Shown one piece after another: positions 36,968 to 43,183 of a stretch of DNA of 43,183 bases. A program made the position numbers and the translations under genes. The DNA comes from Candidatus Dormiibacter inghamiae (GTDB taxonomy: Bacteria > Chloroflexota > Dormibacteria > Dormibacterales > Dormibacteraceae), in the NCBI GenBank assembly GCA_016464825.1, contig JAEKNQ010000048.1, forward strand, positions 1 to 43,183, in the 5' to 3' direction. Every line of letters begins with the position of its first letter. The stretch's first letter is position 1. The notes under the pieces are model-generated. The model saw only the letters and a program-made list of their open reading frames with translations, was not told the origin of the DNA and searched no databases.

Positions 36968-37900
36968 GTGCGATCGAGTCTTAGTCGGCGCCGTCTTCCT
37001 TTGTTCGGCCTATCGGCCGTCTTCGGGCTCGTAGCGGCGTCGTTTGCTGCTATCCCGGCTCAGGCCGCAGTCACGTCCTATTCAGGCAACGCGTACGCAG
37101 TCGGCCTGACCGGAGTCACCGTCGCAGGCGTCGGGGTAACGGATCAGCTGGTGGGGTTCACCCAGCCCCTGCCGCCCGCCGGCGGCACCTTGAATGGCAG
37201 CGTTGGCACGGTAACGCTGCCGGGGGGTCTTGGTACGGCCACCGTAGTTCTTGAGCAGACCAGCGGAGGCGGCACGACGTCCACCTCCACGTCGCAGGTC
37301 GCCGGTGTAACGATCCTTCCAACCACCCTCCTCCCGACCGGCGTACTCGGTGCGACCGTCCTGAATGCAAACTCAAGCGTTGTGAACTGCGGTGCACCGA
37401 CGCTGGCCTCCAGCGTGGCCACGCTCAGCATTAATGGAACGACGATTACACTTCCGCCCAATCCTGCCCCGAACACTCTGATTGTTGTCGGGCCGCCTAC
37501 AGCTCCGATCGCCACTGTCACCTTGAACGCCCAGGCATCAACCGGTACTCCCCCGACAACTAGTGCCGGAACTGTTAGCGCCTTGGTAGTCGACTTCCCC
37601 GCCACTGGGCCGCTCGCGCCCGTTATCACAGGGACCATCACCATCTCTCAGGCCCACAGCGATCAGGTCTGCACGGCGGCGCCCCCACCCACTCCAACGC
37701 CCACCCCTGCACCCACGCCTGCGCCCACAGCTACCCCGACCGCACCCCCGAGTCTGCCCATTACCGGAGCCGGCCCGGGTCAGCCTCCGGTCAATGGCAG
37801 CGGCTCCGCACTCCTGGCGCTCGGCCTTCTCCTGCTCGTGTCCGCAAGCAGCACGGGCTTTCTGGTCTGGCGCCGCCGGTCGTCGCATCTAACCGACTGA
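36968..37900 (+). CDS. LPxTG-anchored surface protein
   Basis: The 310-residue protein has a signal peptide (RRRLPLFGLSAVFGLVAASF, cleavage probably after AQA near residue 33). A Thr/Val/Gly-rich domain without a recognised fold follows (residues 34-235), with two cysteines that could form a disulfide. Then come a Pro/Thr wall-spanning linker (PTPTPTPAPTPAPTATPT) and a standard sorting signal: LPITG at residues 263-267, a hydrophobic stretch (ALLALGLLLLVSASSTGFLV) and RRR. A sortase should attach it to the cell wall, which implies a Gram-positive-type envelope. The domain resembles choice-of-anchor or beta-sandwich surface proteins, but no ligand is known. GTG 36968 follows GAGGGG; the terminator at 37921 ends the transcript. 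Confidence 0.85.
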   Translation: MRSSLSRRRLPLFGLSAVFGLVAASFAAIPAQAAVTSYSGNAYAVGLTGVTVAGVGVTDQLVGFTQPLPPAGGTLNGSVGTVTLPGGLGTATVVLEQTSGGGTTSTSTSQVAGVTILPTTLLPTGVLGATVLNANSSVVNCGAPTLASSVATLSINGTTITLPPNPAPNTLIVVGPPTAPIATVTLNAQASTGTPPTTSAGTVSALVVDFPATGPLAPVITGTITISQAHSDQVCTAAPPPTPTPTPAPTPAPTATPTAPPSLPITGAGPGQPPVNGSGSALLALGLLLLVSASSTGFLVWRRRSSHLTD

Positions 37901-37920
37901 TCGGGCAATCGCCATGACGG

Positions 37921-37962
37921 CTGGGACCAGCAGGCTTGTGCGTGCTGGTCCCAGTCCGTTTT
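37921..37962 (+). terminator. Intrinsic terminator after the LPxTG gene
   Basis: A perfect 12-bp stem (CTGGGACCAGCA with TGCTGGTCCCAG) around a 10-nt loop is followed by TCCGTTTT. It stands 20 bp after the stop codon at 37900. Confidence 0.88.
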
Positions 37963-38130
37963 CAGGGCTTGTGCGGCTGGTGCGAAGAGCTGCCTCAGAA
38001 TCTCGCGGTCCTCACGCTCGCCCTGGCGCTCGATTTAACAGGCATACCAGCTTGATGACGACGCCGACTGAGCACGGCCCGGAGGTGAAGAACTAACCAA
38101 AGTCTTTCTGTCCCGCGGCGTCAGGGGCCA

Positions 38131-38742
38131 CTACGCGAAAAGCGTCAGGAATCGACGCCACTGGTAGAAAATGGCAGCGATGACCAGCACCACCGCGACT
38201 CCGCCGCCTGTGCCGACCGATATGAACAAAGACGTGGGTCGCACAGTGGCGTTTAGTAGCAACGTCACGCCCACGCCGGCAACCATGCTGTTCAGCGCCG
38301 CGATCATCGTCCCCGTGGTGAACAGGACTCCGACCCAGGACCGATTGGTCGCCATGACGTCCATGGCTGCTTCAGTGTCGTCGGCTCGGGAACCAACGTC
38401 GAAGTAGCGACCAGCTTCTGGTGTGAGGCTCGAATAGAAGCGACGGATCCGGACGATCGAGCGCAAAGCATTCACGTTCTCGATTGCGGTGTCGCAGACG
38501 CGAACGAAGGTAAACAGCCCAAGCAGGAAGATTGCGGGCAGCACGGCGGCAGCGAATATGGTGAATGCCTCTCCCCTCTGTGCAGTGAACCCGAGCGCCA
38601 CGAGCGCGCTGGAGAGGGAGAAGAGGTAGAGGGACGCACGACTGCTGCTCTCGCTGATGGTGGCGCTGGCGGCGGAGCGTAGGTCGAAATGCTGGGTTAC
38701 GAGTGCGCTCATGAACGCCTGCTCTCTGCCCTGTTCGTCCAT
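38131..38742 (-). CDS. Four-TM membrane protein of unknown function
   Basis: The 203-residue product has a soluble N terminus (MDEQGREQAFMSALVTQHFD), then hydrophobic segments near residues 36-52, 59-80, 135-164 and 171-194. A central cytoplasmic or external part (residues 81-134) contains RVCDTAIENVNALRSIVRIR and RRFYSSLTPEAG. The region after VTQHFDLRSAASATISESSS is reminiscent of uncharacterised four-helix membrane proteins of Actinobacteria. No pore, enzyme or defence motif is clear. ATG 38742 follows GGAGGT, and an ATG at 38754 is not used. It is a single gene between the LPxTG protein and the phosphatase, with unknown control. Confidence 0.7.
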   Translation of the reverse strand: MDEQGREQAFMSALVTQHFDLRSAASATISESSSRASLYLFSLSSALVALGFTAQRGEAFTIFAAAVLPAIFLLGLFTFVRVCDTAIENVNALRSIVRIRRFYSSLTPEAGRYFDVGSRADDTEAAMDVMATNRSWVGVLFTTGTMIAALNSMVAGVGVTLLLNATVRPTSLFISVGTGGGVAVVLVIAAIFYQWRRFLTLFA

Positions 38743-39353
38743 GGTGACCTCCATTTACAGCACCCGCTTGCGGGAAAGGGGACCAGCGGACAGCGGCCCG
38801 CATGTCGCGCGTACAGCGGCAGAATACCGTTCACTCGCTAGCTTCGTGACGTTGCCGGGTCGCCAAGAGTGGGGCCTTGGGCGATGATCCTCGTCAGACG
38901 CATACTGCCGCCAGGGTCAGTCACCTGCAGAGCGACATACGCGCTTCCGGGAGGAGCGTCTAGCGACGCGCGGCAGTCGCTTCACAGACTCTGTTCCGCG
39001 CCGCCGCAACTTCGCCGATGCAGACGGAGGGCGGCCCCTTCAGCGGCCAGCCTGCCCCTGCGCCCAAGCGGTCAGCTGTGGATTGGCTCGCCTGGGATGA
39101 TCAGCGTCCTCTCGTCCTCGCCCCGCTGGCTTGGCTCAAGCATGCCGTCGAGGCTGACCGACTGGGAATCAGGGGATCCCCAGCCTATACGGGCCAGCTT
39201 CCGGTTGTCCTGCACAAACGGGAGGACGGAAGGGCTTGGCATGAGCCAACAATGACGCTCGCAACCAGGCTGGGGTTAAGCAACCCCGCACTAGAAAGAA
39301 CCCGGCTATGCTTTCAACAACCTAACTGCGGGTTGTCAGGGGAGGATGGTGTC
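38743..39353 (+). other. 611-bp gene-poor region before the phosphatase gene
   Basis: Nothing here is convincingly coding. The phosphatase frame stays open upstream to 39018, but those codons precede the ribosome site and signal peptide and match nothing I recognise. A perfect hairpin, GGGGTT/AACCCC with an AAGC loop, lies at 39272-39287. TATGCT (39306-39311) could be the -10 box of the phosphatase transcript. Confidence 0.45.
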
Positions 39354-41471
39354 ATGCGGGTTGGATCGGCCCTCAAGTCCACGCTGTTGATGGTTCCACT
39401 GGTGCTGGCATTCCCTACCAGCCAGGCGTCCGCAGCCACCTCTCCGGCCACGTCCTCCACAGCTTCCGGCTGTCAGCTGCCCTCCAAGACGGGCGCCAGG
39501 CACGTCGTTTTCGTGCAGTTCGACAACGTCCACCTGAGGCGTGATAACCCTAACGTGCCTTCCGACTTGGAGCAGATGCCCAACCTGCTGAACTTCCTGC
39601 AGGGCCAGGGCGTTCTGCTCGACAACCACCACACTCCGCTGGTGTCGCACACAGCTGACGACATCCTGACCGCGACCACCGGACTCTACGGCGACCGGCA
39701 GGGCAACCCCATCGCGAACTCCTACCGGGAGTATGTGAAGCCGGACGGCAGCTCCACCTCTATGTCTTCGTTCCAGTACTGGACCAACAAGACGCTAGAC
39801 GGCAGTTACAACCTGCTTGACCAGTCTGGCCTGAACACACCAGCGCCCTGGGTCCCTTACACCCGCGCGGGTTGCAACGTGGGCAGCGTAGGGATGGCCA
39901 ACACGGCCATCGAGAGCCCGGCTGAGGTGGCGCAGATCTACGGGCCGAACTCGCCTGAGGCGCTGGAGGTTTCTTCTCACTCGCCCAACGCCTATGCCGA
40001 CTTTGTCGGCGTTGGAATCCACTGCGCCAAGGGAGCGGCCGCGTGTGCCGCCGGGAACCACGGAATCGCCGATCGGCTCCCGAATGAGCCGGGCGGATAC
40101 GCCGGGTACAACACGGTTCTCGGACACAAGTACGTGGCGCCCCTGATCAGTAGCGGCCCCTTGAAGGACCTCGACGGGAACGTGATAGCTGACCGGTTCG
40201 GCGGGCGCACGATACCGGGATTCCCGGGTTTCGACGGCCTTACAGCCTCGGCGTCTCTCGGTTACACAGCTGCGATGCTCGAACACGGTGTCCCTATCAC
40301 TTACTCCTACGTGGCTCTGGCTCACGCTGACGCAAGCGGAAATCACGCAGGGCCGGGACAGGCCGATTACGTCGCTCGGCTCAAGGCCTACGACGGAGCC
40401 TGGGGCAAGTTCTTCGCCCGTTTGAAGGGCGACGGCATCACCCGGGACAACACCCTCTTCGTCGTCGGCGCCGACGAGAACGATCACTTCGCGGGCGGTC
40501 CGTCCACGCCCGCGAACTGTGACGGCGTGCACACTCCCTGCAACTACTCAGCCATCGGTGAGGTACACGTCAACCTCGCCCAACTGATGCAGCAGGCCGG
40601 GAACAACACTCCTTTTCAAGTGAACCCGGACTCGGCACCCGCCATCTACCTAAACGGGCAGCCGGCACGTGACGCGGCGGTGGCTCGTCAGTTCGAGCAG
40701 ACGCTGGCCCGGCTCACCGTGAGCAACCCGCTGAGGGCCCGCGACGAGCGACTCTTCGACGCCATGGCGGATCCCGTCGGCTTGAGATTCTTGCACATGG
40801 TGACTGCCGATCCCAGACGAACGCCTACGCTCGTGGCCTTTGCCAAACCCGACTACTGGGTGACGACAGCGGCCGCCGTCTGCCCGGGCGGCCCGGTAGT
40901 CGAGTGTCCTCCCTCCTTCGGCACCGACGCCTGGATTCACGGCGACTATCAGGAGCAGATCACCCGAACCTGGTTCGGTCTGGTCGGTCCGGGCGTTCAG
41001 CGGCTCGGCCGCAACGGGAGCATCTGGTCAGATCACACAGACCTGCGGCCAACCATGATGTTGCTCACCGGCCTGAAGGACGACTACGCGCACCAGGGTC
41101 GGGCGCTGTTCGAGATCATGACCGAGCAGGCGCTACCGACGGCCGTTCGTGACCACCTGCAGGAGCTGGTCGCTCTGGGTCGCCTCTATAAGGCAATCGA
41201 GGCCCCCGTGGGCCCGCTGGGCCTGGCCGTGCTGAGGATTTCAACGCTCGCGCTCGTAGGCGATGACAATCGCTACGCGCGGTTGGAGCAGGCGATCGCA
41301 GGACTCACGAGCGAGCGGAACACGCTGGGGTCAGCGATCATCACATTGCTCGAGTCGGTGACCTTTGGCGGTGGCCACGGCTGGGCCGAGGCCAACACGA
41401 ACTCACTCAAGCGACAGTCGAGCGAGCTGCTCGGCTCAGGCAGGCGTACCGCCGATCAAATCGGCAGCTGA
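39354..41471 (+). CDS. Secreted alkaline-phosphatase-superfamily hydrolase
   Basis: The 705-residue protein begins with a signal peptide (MRVGSALKSTLLMVPLVLAF, cleavage probably near ASAA at residue 28). Its core has the metal-site order of the alkaline phosphatase/sulfatase/phosphodiesterase superfamily: an aspartate in VVFVQFDNVHLRRDNPN near residue 58, a nucleophile Thr/Ser region in PLVSHTADDILTATTGLYG near residue 95, histidine and aspartate in YVALAHADASGNHAGPG near residue 320, ENDH in VVGADENDHFAGG near residue 372, and the final histidine in IWSDHTDLRPTMMLLTGL near residue 559. A helical C-terminal extension (about 575-705) is unusual. GGGGAGG before ATG 39354 fixes the start. The substrate is probably a phosphodiester or phosphate ester outside the cell. 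Confidence 0.85.
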   Translation: MRVGSALKSTLLMVPLVLAFPTSQASAATSPATSSTASGCQLPSKTGARHVVFVQFDNVHLRRDNPNVPSDLEQMPNLLNFLQGQGVLLDNHHTPLVSHTADDILTATTGLYGDRQGNPIANSYREYVKPDGSSTSMSSFQYWTNKTLDGSYNLLDQSGLNTPAPWVPYTRAGCNVGSVGMANTAIESPAEVAQIYGPNSPEALEVSSHSPNAYADFVGVGIHCAKGAAACAAGNHGIADRLPNEPGGYAGYNTVLGHKYVAPLISSGPLKDLDGNVIADRFGGRTIPGFPGFDGLTASASLGYTAAMLEHGVPITYSYVALAHADASGNHAGPGQADYVARLKAYDGAWGKFFARLKGDGITRDNTLFVVGADENDHFAGGPSTPANCDGVHTPCNYSAIGEVHVNLAQLMQQAGNNTPFQVNPDSAPAIYLNGQPARDAAVARQFEQTLARLTVSNPLRARDERLFDAMADPVGLRFLHMVTADPRRTPTLVAFAKPDYWVTTAAAVCPGGPVVECPPSFGTDAWIHGDYQEQITRTWFGLVGPGVQRLGRNGSIWSDHTDLRPTMMLLTGLKDDYAHQGRALFEIMTEQALPTAVRDHLQELVALGRLYKAIEAPVGPLGLAVLRISTLALVGDDNRYARLEQAIAGLTSERNTLGSAIITLLESVTFGGGHGWAEANTNSLKRQSSELLGSGRRTADQIGS

Positions 41472-41816
41472 TTCGGTTAGGGACTTCCCGGCGTTGATGA
41501 AAAACTGAGGAAAGGCTCCGGTTCGTCCTTAGGTGTCTTTTAGTGGCGGCTCTCGCCGAGATGCCGACGCCACCGCCTCCTACGGGTCCGCAGCCGCCGC
41601 GGTCCGGGTAGGGCTGGACCCGTTCACCGCCTAACGTGTCTCCTTATTCGGCGGCCTACCTGAGTGCGGCGGCCTCGCGGCTCAGGGGATGCCACCTAAT
41701 GATTCGGAACCGTGCTTGATGGCTGACCGGAGGGACGCGTCGAAACCGATGAGAGATCTCGTCTCAGCGCCTCACCGCGCCGTCCGTGCAAGTTATGGCT
41801 GCGTTAGCCGGACGGC
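41472..41816. other. 345-bp intergenic region without a recognisable gene
   Basis: Located between the secreted phosphatase and the minus-strand VOC gene, both of which end here. I see no conserved frame, no tRNA, and no clear terminator; a short CGGGT/ACCCG hairpin near 41605-41625 is weak. The region marks the change to the actinobacterial-looking block on the right. Confidence 0.4.
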
Positions 41817-42232
41817 TCAGCGCAGCTCCTGGACGCGGATCAGGTTGCCCGCGGGATCGCGGAAGGCGCAGTCGCGAACCCCGTACGGCTGCTCGGTCGG
41901 CTCCTGGACGACGTCGGCGCCGCTGACCTGGAGCCGCTCGAAGGCGCCGTCGAGGTCCTTGGTGGCCAGGAGGATGATGGCGTAGCTGCCCTTGGCCATC
42001 ATCTCGACGATGGTGCGGCGCTCGTCGTCGGTGATGCCGGGGTCGGCGGCCGGCGGGGACAGGACGATGGACGTGCCGGGCTGGTCGGCGGGGCCGACCG
42101 TGATCCAGCGCATCCCGCCGTATCCGACGTCGTTGCGGACCTCGAAGCCGAGGGTGTCGCGATAGAAGGCCAGGGATGCGTCCGGGTCGTCGTGGGGGAG
42201 GAAGCTCGCGTGAATGGTGATGTCCATGGCGG

Positions 42233-42236
<4 letters not shown>
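41817..42236 (-). CDS. VOC-superfamily protein paired with an AraC regulator
   Basis: The 139-residue protein has the bleomycin-resistance/glyoxalase-like fold: ITIHASFLPHDDPDASLAFY near residue 5, GFEVRNDVGYGGMRWITVG, and then a second module beginning near residue 75 (YAIILLATKDLDGAFERLQV) and ending AFRDPAGNLIRVQELR with the possible metal glutamate. It may bind or inactivate a small toxic compound, or be a simple dioxygenase-like protein. The ATG at 42236 overlaps the stop of the AraC gene (ATGA), so both are one transcript. An alternative ATG is at 42227. The run of codons ending in G or C is stronger here than in most of the window by eye. Confidence 0.85.
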
Positions 42237-42682
<446 letters not shown>

Positions 42683-42816
42683 ATGCGAGATCGTGCCACA
42701 TACGACTGTATGGAGAGCAGGACGAATACCTGCCCTGTTGTCTACGCCCCTGTACCGGTCGGGCCGAGTCAAAACGGATGGGACAACTCGTCTCACGGTG
42801 TCCGCGAGGGCCTCGG

Positions 42817-43183
<367 letters not shown>

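Noticed and set aside
37680..37760. Repetitive CCCAC/GCCCAC tract looking like a short array
   Set aside because: It encodes the Pro/Thr linker of the LPxTG protein in frame; no spacers exist, so it is not a CRISPR array.
39018..39353. Upstream extension of the phosphatase frame by 112 codons
   Set aside because: The signal peptide and Shine-Dalgarno sequence at 39339-39353 fix the start at 39354; the extension matches nothing and would bury the signal peptide.
41689..41985. 98-codon plus-strand open frame at the junction
   Set aside because: Most of it is antisense to the VOC gene and the rest is Arg/Ser-rich without a ribosome site.

Overview
The window is high-GC, densely coded bacterial DNA, probably one contig of a soil or environmental Terrabacteria-type genome. 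Several features look actinobacterial: an F420-type LLM oxidoreductase, a menaquinone methyltransferase, an LPxTG surface protein, a small MCxSCGCG protein, a ChaB protein, and many start codons placed directly behind a -10 box. Others argue against Actinobacteria: a bS21 (rpsU) gene, and a 5S rRNA gene standing alone with its own promoter and terminator. Together this suggests Chloroflexota or Dormibacterota (Candidatus Dormibacteraeota), but sequence reading alone cannot prove it.

Layout. 1-200: a strongly self-pairing segment, possibly a structured RNA. 0.2-7.0 kb: housekeeping and unknown genes (PLP decarboxylase, kinase-like protein with a damaged P-loop, amidohydrolase, decayed topoisomerase IB, CBS protein, HAD phosphatase, two disordered acidic proteins). 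7.2-17.1 kb: a nine-gene, almost entirely start-stop-overlapping operon. It encodes O-carbamoyltransferase, GT2-GmhB fusion, GT9, two further glycosyltransferases, GmhA, HldE, an SDR and a second GT9. It should make a nucleotide-activated (ADP-)heptose and build it into a carbamoylated glycan. 17.1-21.2 kb: small Cys protein, broken UdgX-like uracil-DNA glycosylase, ChaB protein, LLM oxidoreductase, two SDRs. 21.2-24.3 kb: TetR, a small HepS-like protein, a YjbQ-polyprenyl diphosphate synthase fusion, and convergent menG, i.e. a menaquinone side-chain locus. 24.5-26.3 kb: vapBC with a frameshifted antitoxin, and a CapA-like lipoprotein. 26.3-29.1 kb (minus): thiolase, isomerase-like crotonase and enoyl-CoA hydratase, a beta-oxidation or phenylacetate-type module. 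29.1-32.5 kb: moaA, xseA, xseB and a VOC protein. 32.5-35.2 kb: divergent GT2 and Wzx-like flippase. 35.2-35.6 kb (minus): rpsU then the solitary 5S rRNA unit. 35.7-41.5 kb: proline dehydrogenase, LPxTG surface protein, a four-TM protein and a large secreted phosphatase-superfamily enzyme. 41.8-43.2 kb (minus): AraC regulator, VOC protein and the end of a UvrA-like ATPase, a block with an actinobacterial look.

The most system-like feature is the 7.2-17.1 kb heptose/carbamoyl glycan operon. It has everything for ADP-D-glycero-D-manno-heptose except an HldD epimerase, in a genome segment with no sign of LPS genes. Other notable items are the YjbQ-prenyl synthase fusion, the autonomous 5S gene, the RNA-like segment at the left end, three decayed genes (topoisomerase IB, UdgX, vapB), and a recurring arrangement of -10 box, 6-8 nt, start codon that suggests many leaderless transcripts. 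All annotation here is from reading the sequence and its translations; no database search was run.
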